Positions 1 to 9,407 of a stretch of DNA of 56,836 bases are shown here, piece after piece. Within the stretch, counting starts at the first letter, position 1; each line of letters starts with the position of its first letter. Under the pieces are notes generated by a model. It was not told where the DNA came from. It saw only the letters and a list, made by a program, of their open reading frames with translations, and made no database searches. Origin of the DNA: Candidatus Fimimorpha excrementavium. GTDB taxonomy: Bacteria > Bacillota > Clostridia > Lachnospirales > Lachnospiraceae. The stretch lies in NCBI GenBank assembly GCA_018710785.1, contig DVJD01000050.1:1-56836 (forward strand). Reading direction: 5' to 3'. The translations under genes and the position numbers were made by a program.

Positions 1-3
1 TTT

Positions 4-1824
4 ATGAGAAAGACCAAAAAAGCGGTTTCCGCGCTGGCTCTTACCCTGGCAGCATCCACCCTTTTTGTCGGATGCGGTGACAGCGGTACCGGTGCGACGA
101 CAGCTGCGGCGCAGGAGACCGAAGCACAGGAAACCACAGAAGCCGCAGAGACCAGTGCCGGGGAGACAGAGATGAAGGACGAAGAAGAGACAAGCGCAGA
201 AGGCACAGAGACGGAAGCGGAAAATACGGATACGAAGATCGGCAATGGCGAGACACTGTTGATCGGCATTCAGACCAATGCGCTGGTGACGGACTATGAG
301 GACAATTTCCAGACCAAGAAGCTGGAGGAAGATCTGGGAATCAACATTGAGTTTTATATGCTCCCGGCTTCCGCGGATGACTGTAAAACGAAGCTGTCGC
401 TGATGGCGACCGGAGGAGAAGCCCTCCCCGACATCATCATGGTGGACGGCGTGTTATCGGCAGAGCAGGTTTTGGACTATGGAAGCAAGGGCATCTTCGT
501 TCCGCTGAATGACTATATCGCCGATGAATCCATGTGCCCATATTTTTCCGCCATCCCGGAGGAGGATATGGAGACGATCATGACAGCCATCACATCGGCG
601 GACGGCAATATCTACTGTCTGCCGAAGTTTGAGACTTCCACATGGAATATGACGCCAAACCGTTACTATATCAATGGGGCATGGCTGGATAAGCTGGGGC
701 TGGAGGTTCCGACGACCACCGATGAGCTGTATGAAGTACTGAAGCACTTTGTACAGGATGATCCCAATGGCAATGGAAAAGCCGATGAAATCGGCGTTTA
801 CGGCATGATGGAAGGCGGTTATGGCCAGAATACCGTGGCGGCTTTGATGAATTCATTCCTGTTCTGGAATGGAGGTGGCCAGAATGGAGGGCTGGCTCTG
901 GATGAGTCCGGAGAGACGGTCATCGCACCGTTTACCCAGGATGCGTTCCGTGAGGGACTCCGGTACATGAATAAGCTGTACAGCGAAGGATTGATGCCAT
1001 CCGCCATATTTACGGATGATGATACGCAGTTTAAGGCAGTCTTGAATGCGGAGACTCCGGTGGTGGGTCTGGTTTGCGCCGGTTCCACAAGCAACTGGAA
1101 TGACTGCGACAACAACCCCAACTTCCTGGAACTGGACATCATGTCTCCTCTGACCGGACCGGAAGGCGTATGCTACACACCATATACAGAATATTCCCCG
1201 ACGTTGGAATTCTTCATTACATCCGCGTGTGAGAATCCGGAACTGGCATTCCGCTTCGGCGATTACTTCTATAAAAAAGACATCTCCATGACGGCACGTT
1301 TTGGAGAAGAGGGTGTGGACTGGACCATGGATCCGGAAGTCTGCGCAGAATTCACCAACTGCTATGTGGAAGCAGGCATCACGGACGCGATCTCCATCGT
1401 TTACAATTACAAGACTGATGTAAATGTATGGGCAGAACCTTCCAATAAGTTCTGGCACGGAACGCAGCCCAGATACTCTGCTTTGGAATGGAGCAACGGA
1501 GAGGCAGACGGATCAGCTCCCTACGATCCATCCAAGAAGAGCGCGACTTTGAATGCATACAATTACGAACACTATTATGATAAACATCCGGAACATGTAC
1601 TTCCGATGCTTCACTACACACTGGAAGAATCCAGTCAGCTGGGTACCATCACGAGCGACGTTCCGGAACTGGTAAACAGTGCGATCGCCGAATTCATCAC
1701 CGGAAACAGAAGTCTGGAGGATGACGGATGGAATGCATATCTGTCTGAGCTGGAAACTTCCGGACTGAGCCAGTGGCTGGAAGCCGCACAGAATGCGTAT
1801 GACAGAAGTGCGGGAAACAATTAA
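4..1824 (+). CDS. Extracellular solute-binding lipoprotein (ABC sugar importer type)
   Basis: 606 residues. It has a Lys/Arg-rich start, a hydrophobic signal and a lipobox ending at Cys24 (F-V-G-C), so it is predicted to be a membrane-anchored lipoprotein. A Thr/Glu/Ala-rich linker covers about residues 25-80. The remainder is a large type-1 solute-binding fold of the LplA/YtcQ kind. Residues 253-262 (DPNGNGKADE) form an EF-hand-like calcium loop often seen in this family. Such proteins deliver oligosaccharides to an ABC permease; none is seen downstream, and only three bases precede the start, so it may lie outside the window. Two paralogs are present, at 2921-4375 (5' end lost) and 33077-34816. 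The neighbouring GH29 and GH95-type genes suggest a fucosylated or host-glycan ligand, which is inference. A strong terminator follows. Confidence 0.88.
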   Translation: MRKTKKAVSALALTLAASTLFVGCGDSGTGATTAAAQETEAQETTEAAETSAGETEMKDEEETSAEGTETEAENTDTKIGNGETLLIGIQTNALVTDYEDNFQTKKLEEDLGINIEFYMLPASADDCKTKLSLMATGGEALPDIIMVDGVLSAEQVLDYGSKGIFVPLNDYIADESMCPYFSAIPEEDMETIMTAITSADGNIYCLPKFETSTWNMTPNRYYINGAWLDKLGLEVPTTTDELYEVLKHFVQDDPNGNGKADEIGVYGMMEGGYGQNTVAALMNSFLFWNGGGQNGGLALDESGETVIAPFTQDAFREGLRYMNKLYSEGLMPSAIFTDDDTQFKAVLNAETPVVGLVCAGSTSNWNDCDNNPNFLELDIMSPLTGPEGVCYTPYTEYSPTLEFFITSACENPELAFRFGDYFYKKDISMTARFGEEGVDWTMDPEVCAEFTNCYVEAGITDAISIVYNYKTDVNVWAEPSNKFWHGTQPRYSALEWSNGEADGSAPYDPSKKSATLNAYNYEHYYDKHPEHVLPMLHYTLEESSQLGTITSDVPELVNSAIAEFITGNRSLEDDGWNAYLSELETSGLSQWLEAAQNAYDRSAGNN

Positions 1825-1858
1825 AAAATAAAAAGGAATCAATCCCGCAGATTTCAGA

Positions 1859-1929
1859 AGAGGCGCTGCATAGTCAGGCGACAGGCGGTATGTCCTGCGT
1901 CGGCGAAAGAGGGCAGCGCCTCTTTTTTT
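1859..1929 (+). terminator. Intrinsic terminator after the solute-binding gene
   Basis: A perfect 11-bp stem (AGAGGCGCTGC at 1859-1869 with its complement at 1913-1923) is closed by a 43-nt loop and followed by a run of T residues to 1929. It ends transcription of the first lipoprotein gene. Confidence 0.75.
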
Positions 1930-1933
1930 GCGT

Positions 1934-1998
1934 GATCAGCATGCGGCAAGCATGGAAAGCGGCTGCCGTGCTTGCACGAGCAGACATTTGCCGGACAG
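1934..1998. repeat. GC-rich palindromic repeat, copy 1
   Basis: A 65-bp sequence with an internal imperfect palindrome (GCAAGCATGG paired with CCGTGCTTGC). It is nearly identical to 37475-37539, and its right half resembles 37351-37393. It lies just past a terminator. The rest of the gap to 2148 shows no further structure that I can name. Confidence 0.7.
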
Positions 1999-2147
1999 CG
2001 GCAGCGTACAGCAATTCTGTGAGCTGGCTGCGGTACTGCGGCGCATAAAAGGAGAAAAATTGGATGGGGAATAGGTAAGTTTGGATAGAAGAGTTGTATC
2101 ATGTTCCTAATTGTGCTAAATTGATGAAAAACAGAGGAGGAACCGAT

Positions 2148-2924
2148 ATGCATAAGATTATATTCGATCAGGTGGAAACCGGATGGCATAATGCGCTTCC
2201 GCTCGGAAACGGAAGGATGGGAGCGATGGTGTTTTTCAGGGACAACACCATCCATCTGGCGCTGAACCACTATGACTGCTATTATCAGAATCTCTACACC
2301 AGGAGAAAACAGACGGAAAAGGTGCCTGGGGAGCGGTACCGGCAGCTGTGTGAGATCGCGGAGAATGCCAGACACCAAAAGGAAGTGGAACGGAGCCATT
2401 ATAATCAGACACTGCGCCCCGAAACCGGAAAAAAGCGGCCCCAGTTTGAGGGAACGAGCCATCCCATGGGAGGGGAAGTGCTGTTTGGCCTCTCGGAAGA
2501 AATGAGGGGCGCGAAAACAAACCTGCAGCTCATCATTGAAAAAGCAGCCGTTGTGTTCACGGCAGAAAAGGGAGAAAATAAGGTTACCATGACCATCTGT
2601 GTGCCTCCCGATGCGGAAGGCGTTCTGATTCAGGCAGAGCAGTCAAAATCCGGTCTGTATGAGCAGGCGGATCTGATCCTTCCCTCCGCCAGGGGACTGG
2701 ACCAATACCCGGTGGAATGGGGCATGGAAGGGGAGAGCAAGTGGATGCATACGACCCTTTACCATGAGGATGACCATTCGCAGGCATTCGCCCCCGAGAC
2801 AGCGCTGACCGTACCGGGCAGCAAAGCGGCGGCAGGAGCCCTTTCCCTTTCGGTTCTGGGGACAGTATTTTCGGCATCGGCATCGGTGCGGCCGGACCGG
2901 GGATCAACATTGAATTTTACATGA
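2148..2924 (+). pseudogene. GH95-type glycoside hydrolase, N-terminal fragment
   Basis: The start at 2148 follows a strong GAGGAGG site. The first 258 residues contain the W-x3-ALPLGNGRMGAMVF signature and following beta-rich region of the N-terminal domain of GH95 / GH65N_2 enzymes (alpha-L-fucosidases and related activities), which are normally 700-800 residues long. Similarity to that family fades near the end, and the frame stops at 2924 inside DNA that encodes, in another frame, the middle of a solute-binding protein. The whole catalytic (alpha/alpha)6 domain is therefore missing. The product is probably inactive. A deletion that joined two neighbouring genes, or an assembly join, explains it best. 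Confidence 0.6.
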
Positions 2925-4375
2925 TGCCATCCAGTACGGCAGACTTCCAGAGCAAGATGTCTCTGCTGGCCACAGGCGGCGATGATCTGCCGGATATTAT
3001 CATGCCGCTGGGAAGTTTATCCCAGTCCATGATTCTGGATTATGGTTCCAAGGGGCTGTTTGTACCTTTGGAGGATTATTTAAATGACGAAGAAATCAGT
3101 CCTCACTTTAACGCAATACCGGAGGAAGATAAACAGGAAATGCTGAATCTGATGACAGCAGCCGACGGACACGTCTATGGACTGATCAAATATGAACCGC
3201 AGACCTGGAATTACAATCCATATCGTCTCTATATCAACCAGGCATGGCTGGATAAGCTGGGACTGGAAGTGCCGACGACCACCGATGAGCTGAAGGAAGT
3301 TTTGACACAGTTTGTCAATAATGATCCAAACGGAAACGGAAGGAAAGATGAGATCGGTGTCTATGGTATCATCGGCGGATATGGACAGAATACAGCAGTC
3401 GCTTTGATGAACGCGTTCACATTCTACGATGACGGACTTGGAAAGAATAACGGTCTGGCGCTGTCTGAAGACGGAACCGTATATGCTCCATGGGTCACAG
3501 ACGAGTGGAGAAAGGGACTGGAATATCTGAAAGACTTGTATGACAACGGACTTTTGGCACCGGCCATGTTCAGTGACAACGATTCTCAGTTCACAGCCAC
3601 ACTGAACCTGGAAGACAATGTCATCGGATTCTGCTCCATCGGTTCCCAGACAGTAAACTATCCGGATGCGGATAATAATAAAAACTATCAGGAAATGACC
3701 ATGATCGAGCCTCTGACAGGACCGGAAGGCGTTCAGTATACACCATATGCGCCGATCGGATATACACCGGAGTTCTTCGTAACCAGTGCATGTGAGAATC
3801 CGGAACTGGCATTCCGTGTAGGGGAAGCTTTCTACGATTATGAAATGTCCCTGAATAACCGCTATGGCGAGTACGGCGTAGACTGGACCGATGATCCGGA
3901 AGTATGCGCAGAGGCAAACAATGGATACAAAGAACTGGGCCTGATCGATGAGATTAAGCTGGTAACCAATATCGGTGATGTCAATGTTTGGGGGGAAGTC
4001 AACAATAAATTCTGGCATAACATCGGACCTCGCTATACACCAGCCAGCCTGACCGATGCCATGGCAGACGGTTCCACAGAATTCAATGCAGACAGCAAGA
4101 GTTCCATGGCGTCCGCAACCTGCTATGAACTGTACAATGACAAACATCCGGAACAGCTTCTTCCGGTTCTGAGCTATACACAGGAAGAAAGCACAGAGAA
4201 CGCACAGGTACTGACCTCCATGTCTGACCTGATTGACAACTCCATGGCTGAGTTCATCACAGGGACGAGAAATCTGGATGATGACGGCTGGAATCAGTAT
4301 CTGAAGGAAATGGAAAATGTGGGACTGAATGACTGGATTGAAAATGCACAGGCAGCTTACGACAGAATTAAATAA
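2921..4375 (+). pseudogene. Solute-binding protein lacking signal peptide and N-terminus
   Basis: 484 residues readable from an ATG at 2921. Homology to the first lipoprotein already begins in-frame upstream of that ATG (G-INIEFYMMP at about 2900-2929, matching G-INIEFYMLP there), so the true gene started earlier. The signal peptide, lipobox and roughly the first 115 residues are missing; the GH95 fragment lies there instead and overlaps by 4 bases. The rest is intact with no stop or frameshift and keeps the DPNGNGRKDE calcium-loop motif, so the loss appears recent. Without a signal the product would stay in the cytoplasm and could not serve a transporter. A terminator follows at 4494. Confidence 0.65.
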
Positions 4376-4493
4376 TGGCGGAAAGCTGCAGCTGCTGTGA
4401 GAGTATTTACATGGGATGGCTTCTATGGTAAGATACAGATACACAGCAGATGAACCGCGGCGTTTGTGCCGGGCGACTGATGCATGAGACACA

Positions 4494-4537
4494 CAGGAGT
4501 TGGGAGGCAAATCTGCTTTCCGGCTCCTGTTTTTTTG
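4494..4537 (+). terminator. Probable intrinsic terminator
   Basis: CAGGAG at 4494 pairs with CTCCTG at 4524-4529, with extra weaker pairing inside, followed by seven T residues. It sits between the truncated solute-binding gene and the fucosidase. Confidence 0.55.
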
Positions 4538-4557
4538 GCGATTAGGAGGATTTTCTT

Positions 4558-5928
4558 ATGAGGAAGTTTTTGCAGGAGGCCGCAGGGGTGAGGCCTTCCA
4601 AGAGACAGTTGGATTGGTTTGACACGGAATTTTATGCATTCATCCATTTCAGCCCCAACACGTATACGGATTTGGAATGGGGAAACGGAACGGAGCCGGA
4701 GTCCATTTTCAACCCGGAAAAACTGGACTGTGATCAGTGGGTGGAAGCCATAAAAGCGGCGGGCATGAAAGGCATGGTGCTGACCGCAAAACACCATGAC
4801 GGATTCTGCCTGTGGCCGTCCAAATACACTGAGCACAGTGTAAAGAATTCCCCGGTGAAGCGGGATATCGTGAAAGAGGCAGCCGATGCATGCAGAAGAG
4901 GCGGCATCAAATTCGGCTTTTATTTATCTCCCTGGGACCGCAACTCCAAATATTACGGAACGCCGGAGTATAATGACTATTTCTGCAATCAGCTGACCGA
5001 GCTATTGACGGAGTATGGGGAGATCTTCTATGTGTGGTTTGACAATGCCTGCGGAGAGGGACCCAATGGGAAAAAACAGGAGTATGATTTCCCACGTTAT
5101 TTTTCCCTGATCCGCCGTTATCAGCCGAATGCCGTGATTTTCAATGATTTCGGTCCGGATGTGCGCTGGTGCGGAAATGAGGCCGGGACCGCCAGATATG
5201 CCGAGTGGTCTGTGGTGCCGTCGGAACTGTGCCATTACAGCGAAGTCCAGACAGGCCCGGGGCCTCTGGCCGGGGAAGGAGACTTAAGCTATATGTACAA
5301 CACGGATCAGAATATCGGAACCCTCAGCAACATTTTATATTCCAAGGGTCTGGTCTATGCCCCGGCGGAGATCGACACATCCATCCGTCCTGGTTGGTTC
5401 TGGCATCCCGATGAACAGCCCCATTCCCTGGAGCATTTGTGCAGAATCTACTTATCATCCGTTGGGGGCAATGCCGCGCTGAATCTGAATATCCCTCCCA
5501 ATCGGGACGGCCTTCTGGACGAGCGGGATGTGAAGCGGTTAAAAGAGCTGGGAGACTGGATTCGGACGGAATTTGAACATGAGATCTTGGCGGAAGTGAA
5601 AAGGGAAGGGACGGCCATGCAGCCGGTTTACACCATACCGCTGAAGGTTCCCTATAAAGCCATCCGCTATGTGACATTGGAGGAAGACATCGCACAGGGG
5701 CAGAGAGTGGAGAGCTTCCGCATCTTTGTCAATGAGGGAAGCGGCGATAAGCATCCGCTTTACCAGGGAACCTGCGTGGGGCATAAGAAGATCTGCCAGC
5801 TGGCGGATCCGTTTGCCGATCAGAATCCTCTCACCAACGATATGGACGGAGCGGAACAGACCCTGGTGATTCAGGTTACTGCGGCCAGGGGAGAAGTAAA
5901 GATGAAGAACATCCGGATTTATATCTGA
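4558..5928 (+). CDS. GH29 alpha-L-fucosidase
   Basis: 456 residues starting after AGGAGG at proper spacing. It shows the GH29 TIM-barrel signatures: FIHFSPNTYTD near residue 30, AKHHDGFCLWPS at about 77-88 and the nucleophile motif YVWFDNA with Asp162. GH29 enzymes release terminal alpha-L-fucose with retention of configuration. There is no signal peptide, so it probably acts in the cytoplasm on imported fucosides. The C-terminal part (about residues 350-456) is beta-rich. It lies downstream of a decayed GH95-type gene and two solute-binding genes, which fits a former fucoside-use locus. A bidirectional terminator separates it from the convergent gene. Confidence 0.9.
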   Translation: MRKFLQEAAGVRPSKRQLDWFDTEFYAFIHFSPNTYTDLEWGNGTEPESIFNPEKLDCDQWVEAIKAAGMKGMVLTAKHHDGFCLWPSKYTEHSVKNSPVKRDIVKEAADACRRGGIKFGFYLSPWDRNSKYYGTPEYNDYFCNQLTELLTEYGEIFYVWFDNACGEGPNGKKQEYDFPRYFSLIRRYQPNAVIFNDFGPDVRWCGNEAGTARYAEWSVVPSELCHYSEVQTGPGPLAGEGDLSYMYNTDQNIGTLSNILYSKGLVYAPAEIDTSIRPGWFWHPDEQPHSLEHLCRIYLSSVGGNAALNLNIPPNRDGLLDERDVKRLKELGDWIRTEFEHEILAEVKREGTAMQPVYTIPLKVPYKAIRYVTLEEDIAQGQRVESFRIFVNEGSGDKHPLYQGTCVGHKKICQLADPFADQNPLTNDMDGAEQTLVIQVTAARGEVKMKNIRIYI

Positions 5929-5945
5929 GCGAATCGAGGAAACAT

Positions 5946-5990
5946 ACAGCTGCCCGAATGTACGTTACAAGCGTGCATCCGGGCAGCTGT
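5946..5990. terminator. Bidirectional hairpin between convergent genes
   Basis: ACAGCTGCCCG pairs perfectly with CGGGCAGCTGT across a 23-nt loop that has further pairing. It lies between the fucosidase stop and the stop of the minus-strand gene. No long T-run follows, so termination strength is uncertain. Confidence 0.55.
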
Positions 5991-6034
5991 GTATTATGAG
6001 CGGTTTTGCCGACGACCGATATTCCGGTAGGTTT

Positions 6035-8437
6035 TTATACGTACTGGGACGGATCGTCGTGTTCGGTATAAGTTAAGACAAAGGAGCGGTCTTTGGCATC
6101 CGTTTGCCCCTGCATGGGGAGACGGCTGGTCAGAGTGTGGTTTTCAAACTGGGGAGAAAGTTCCTGACAGAAAGCCATGAATTCTTCCAGGCTTCCGTTT
6201 TCGCGTCGGCATCCCAGCTGCCAGAAGGAGGCGATATCGCCGCCGTAGGCACGGTATTCGCAGTCAGCCAGAAGATCGTTCCACGGGATCAGGGGAACAT
6301 TGCACCAGATGCCGATGTAGCTGTCGTCTTTGGAGGCAAACAGCCAGTTTCCATCGTATTTCCAGAAATCAAATTTGCATTTCGGGAAAAAGAAATGGAT
6401 GAAATCCACCGGATGCCGGTCATTCAGTTCATAGATACAGCCCAGGGAATTTTTGACCTGCTTCATGGCAGGCATCAGGCCGTTTCCGTACCAGTACCCG
6501 GGGCGCATGGAGGACAGATCGGATGTCTCCCCCGGATGATTGACAAACAGGACCGCTTCCCTTCCGATGGCTGCATAGCACATATGCTGCTGGTAGCCGT
6601 AGGTGCCCGGCTCAAAATGGCTGGTGCCGTGGAAGCATTCATTCATGGCCTTGTTGCGGATGACAAGGGTGTCCAGGCTGGTGTCATTTTTGACGGATTC
6701 CGGAACCGGCGACCACATTTTGCCGCCGTCTGTCCGCGGAGACTGTACCGATGTCAGGATGTAGTCTTTGGTCTTATACAGATGAATTCTGGCATTGCTG
6801 CTGGAATAGGCAGTGTCCAGATCTTTGCCGATCCACTCCTTCTCCTGGTAAGGAATCTGGTAGCGGGTGGTCAGAAGGAACGAGAGCCATTCGGATTCGG
6901 CCATGGGGCAGTCAGAATCCAAAAGATACATCAGGGCCTGGGCGTTCTGGGTATAGGGATAAAGCACCGAGCGGTAGATTCTGCCCTGGGGCGCGATGAT
7001 CTCACCCTTATAACAGTGACACGCAAAATGATGGAACAAAAGATCCAGGAGTGTTCCCGCGTCCTTCGATTCCTGCTCTGGCGCATAGTCGAACACATTC
7101 AACAGGGCGCCCATGGTGACGCACATGTAGTCGGCGCTTAAAAATTCGTCAAACCCGTATTCCACCACATCGGAAAGCCACTGACGGACACAGGACAATG
7201 CCCATTCACTCTGTTCCCGGCCCAGACGGCCGGAGCGCAGAAAACGTTCCTCCGGATAGAGCTGACCGGCCATGTAGGCGTTGATGTAGAATAAAAGGGA
7301 GTGATTCTCACTCCAGAAGCACATACCGTCGGATCCTTCTTCCGTCATCCAGTAGCGGTAGGTTAAAAACGCATCCTTGGCGCGGGCTTCCACTTCTTTT
7401 GGCAGTCCGTAGCAGTGGATATGCCGCAGAAGAGCAGCCATATAAAAATCCGAACAGTCCGCGCGCCGCTCGATCTCACAGAGGGCCTGATCCAGGCATT
7501 CCATATGGTATTTGACCGGCCGGTTCAGTCCCTTGCCTGCCATCCAGTACAAAAGGCTCAGGCGGGTCCCCTCAAACTTGTTGCCTTCGCATACCTGGGA
7601 AAGCACCTCATAGGGATTCTTTTTGGTTTCCGTATCCGGGACGATCTGATTGATGCGTTCCAGGGTACGGCTGACATGGTGAATGCCCGAAGAGAGCCGG
7701 AGGGTGATGTGGGGATCGCTGTTTTGCATCTCATAAGAAGAAACCCCGGTCAGATCCATCGGATGGTCCGGATCCGTCTCATAAGTAAGGCAAAGCTGTC
7801 CCTCAAGTCCGCAGGGCGGCAGAGATAAGGTATCTCCTTCCAGGCGGATGGAAGCAAGATAGGCCTGCGCGTCTTCATAGAACAGACCGTGCTCCTCGTC
7901 GGGAAGGACACAGGTCACGTCATCCGTATGATCCAGCAGTTCGATGCCGAACATATTTCTGGTATCCCTTGCGCCGAGGCAGATCATGCGCACCAGGAAG
8001 AGATTTTGTCCCTTTTTCAGAGAAGCGGAAAAAGGAATCCGCTTCATGGGCTTATAAAGAGGCGCATCCATGCGGCAGATGCAGGCATCCTCCTGCCAGA
8101 TTTCGATGGCGCCGTAACTCCAGAGAGCCATGGAAAGGGTGAGCGCCTGCTTTGCTTTCAGACAGAAGGCTGCCATGACTTCGGTCTTGGTCAGGGTGTA
8201 AGAGAACTGCTTGATGGAAAGAAAATAATCGCCGTATGAATCATAAAATTCCCACGGCATGTCAAGTTCACTTAGGGCGCCGATCTGCACATGCCCGCGC
8301 GGAACCGGCCCCATCTCTTTGGCAATGATGGAGCGAAGATACTGCTCATAGCGGATCTGGTTGGTATCGGTCTGCTCGTGTTCAAACGGAGTGATTTTGG
8401 GACCGGATACCAGATATTTTGTAACAAATTGTCTCAT
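6035..8437 (-). CDS. Large protein of unknown function, possible (alpha/alpha)6-toroid carbohydrate enzyme
   Basis: 800 residues from the ATG at 8437 (MRQFVTKY), chosen because GGGGG lies six bases before it; an ATG nine codons further upstream lacks a ribosome site. There is no signal peptide. The N-terminal third looks beta-rich, the middle is helical with a FWSENHSLLFYINAYMAGQ segment, and the C-terminal part is beta-rich again. That order (beta sandwich, helical toroid, beta sandwich) and the conserved Trp-x-Glu-Asn-His are reminiscent of polysaccharide lyase and heparinase-like proteins, but I cannot assign a family. It is the only gene on this strand nearby, transcribed away from the response regulator. 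It may use the same glycans as its neighbours; this is inference. Confidence 0.6.
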   Translation of the reverse strand: MRQFVTKYLVSGPKITPFEHEQTDTNQIRYEQYLRSIIAKEMGPVPRGHVQIGALSELDMPWEFYDSYGDYFLSIKQFSYTLTKTEVMAAFCLKAKQALTLSMALWSYGAIEIWQEDACICRMDAPLYKPMKRIPFSASLKKGQNLFLVRMICLGARDTRNMFGIELLDHTDDVTCVLPDEEHGLFYEDAQAYLASIRLEGDTLSLPPCGLEGQLCLTYETDPDHPMDLTGVSSYEMQNSDPHITLRLSSGIHHVSRTLERINQIVPDTETKKNPYEVLSQVCEGNKFEGTRLSLLYWMAGKGLNRPVKYHMECLDQALCEIERRADCSDFYMAALLRHIHCYGLPKEVEARAKDAFLTYRYWMTEEGSDGMCFWSENHSLLFYINAYMAGQLYPEERFLRSGRLGREQSEWALSCVRQWLSDVVEYGFDEFLSADYMCVTMGALLNVFDYAPEQESKDAGTLLDLLFHHFACHCYKGEIIAPQGRIYRSVLYPYTQNAQALMYLLDSDCPMAESEWLSFLLTTRYQIPYQEKEWIGKDLDTAYSSSNARIHLYKTKDYILTSVQSPRTDGGKMWSPVPESVKNDTSLDTLVIRNKAMNECFHGTSHFEPGTYGYQQHMCYAAIGREAVLFVNHPGETSDLSSMRPGYWYGNGLMPAMKQVKNSLGCIYELNDRHPVDFIHFFFPKCKFDFWKYDGNWLFASKDDSYIGIWCNVPLIPWNDLLADCEYRAYGGDIASFWQLGCRRENGSLEEFMAFCQELSPQFENHTLTSRLPMQGQTDAKDRSFVLTYTEHDDPSQYV

Positions 8438-8477
8438 GGACAACCCCCATTTCTGTGCTGCCATAAACTTTCATAGG

Positions 8478-8514
8478 TAGAACCATCCGGCGGCAGCACG
8501 TGCCGGATTGGATG
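8478..8514. promoter_or_regulatory. Hairpin in the divergent intergenic region
   Basis: AACCATCC at 8478 is repeated inverted as GGATGGTT ending at 8514, with an inner CCGGC/GCCGG pairing. It lies in the 5' region of the 800-residue minus-strand gene, so it may be an mRNA leader structure or an operator. The remaining sequence to 8696 is AT-rich and presumably holds the two divergent promoters, which I could not place firmly. Confidence 0.35.
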
Positions 8515-8696
8515 GTTGATATAAGTTGTATAGTTGTGCTGCTGGAGGGAAAAAGTCTTGAAGTATCCCCAACAACATAGTATCATGAATTTAAGGAATT
8601 TTTAAGAGTTTTTCTTGAATTCCATCATTTTTAATTGTTACCATATAACCATAGAATTCGATTGAGGCCGTCAGGCCGCCGCATGTGGAGGAGTGT

Positions 8697-9392
8697 ATGT
8701 ATAATATTCTAGTTTGTGATGATGATAAAGAGATTGTAGATGCCATTGAGATTTATTTGAGCCAGGAGGGATATACGATTTATAAAGCTTACGACGGGGT
8801 GGAGGCGCTTAAGATCGTCAAAGAAAAGGAAATCCATCTTCTTTTGGTGGACATTATGATGCCGAAGATGGATGGAATCCGCACCACACTGAAGCTGAGG
8901 GAAGAAAGCAAAATTCCGGTGATTATCCTGTCTGCCAAGTCGGAGGACACAGATAAGATTTTGGGCTTGAACATTGGAGCAGACGATTATATTACAAAAC
9001 CGTTTAACCCATTGGAGCTGGTGGCGCGGGTAAAGTCACAGCTGCGCCGCTATACCAGTTTTGGGTCCATGACTTCGGAAGACAATGTCCATGTGTATAA
9101 GACCGGGGGATTGTGGATTGATGATGAGAAAAAACAGGTGACTGTGGATGGAGAGGAAGTGAAGATGACTCCCATTGATTATCGGATTCTTTTGTTCCTG
9201 GTAAAAAATGCAGGGAAAGTTTTTTCCATCGAACAGATTTACGAACAGGTATGGGAAGAAGAAGCATATTGTGCAGATAATACGGTAGCTGTCCATATCC
9301 GCCGTATCCGGGAGAAAATCGAAATCAATCCAAAGGAGCCGAAATATTTGAAAGTCGTATGGGGAATCGGTTATAAAGTGGAAAAATTATAG
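8697..9392 (+). CDS. OmpR/PhoB-family response regulator
   Basis: 231 residues. The start at 8697 (MYNILVCDDD) follows GGAGGAG; an upstream GTG in frame is part of that site. The receiver domain covers about residues 1-115, with the acidic pocket Asp8-Asp10, phospho-acceptor Asp52 in VDIMMPKMDG and a switch Lys in ILSAKSED. The C-terminal winged helix (about 130-231) has the typical PIDYRILLFLVKNAGKV start and an HIRRIREKIE recognition helix. It is paired with the kinase that begins 15 bases downstream. Target genes are unknown. Confidence 0.93.
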   Translation: MYNILVCDDDKEIVDAIEIYLSQEGYTIYKAYDGVEALKIVKEKEIHLLLVDIMMPKMDGIRTTLKLREESKIPVIILSAKSEDTDKILGLNIGADDYITKPFNPLELVARVKSQLRRYTSFGSMTSEDNVHVYKTGGLWIDDEKKQVTVDGEEVKMTPIDYRILLFLVKNAGKVFSIEQIYEQVWEEEAYCADNTVAVHIRRIREKIEINPKEPKYLKVVWGIGYKVEKL

Positions 9393-9407
9393 CGAAGGAG
9401 CAGGCCA

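Noticed and set aside
1854-2462. 202-codon minus-strand frame
   Set aside because: Covers the terminator, the GC-rich repeat and antisense of the GH95-type fragment.
3080-4510. 476-codon minus-strand frame
   Set aside because: Antisense to the solute-binding sequence, which matches two paralogs.
6104-7141. 345-codon plus-strand frame
   Set aside because: Antisense to the 800-residue gene; no start signal and composition of a shadow frame.
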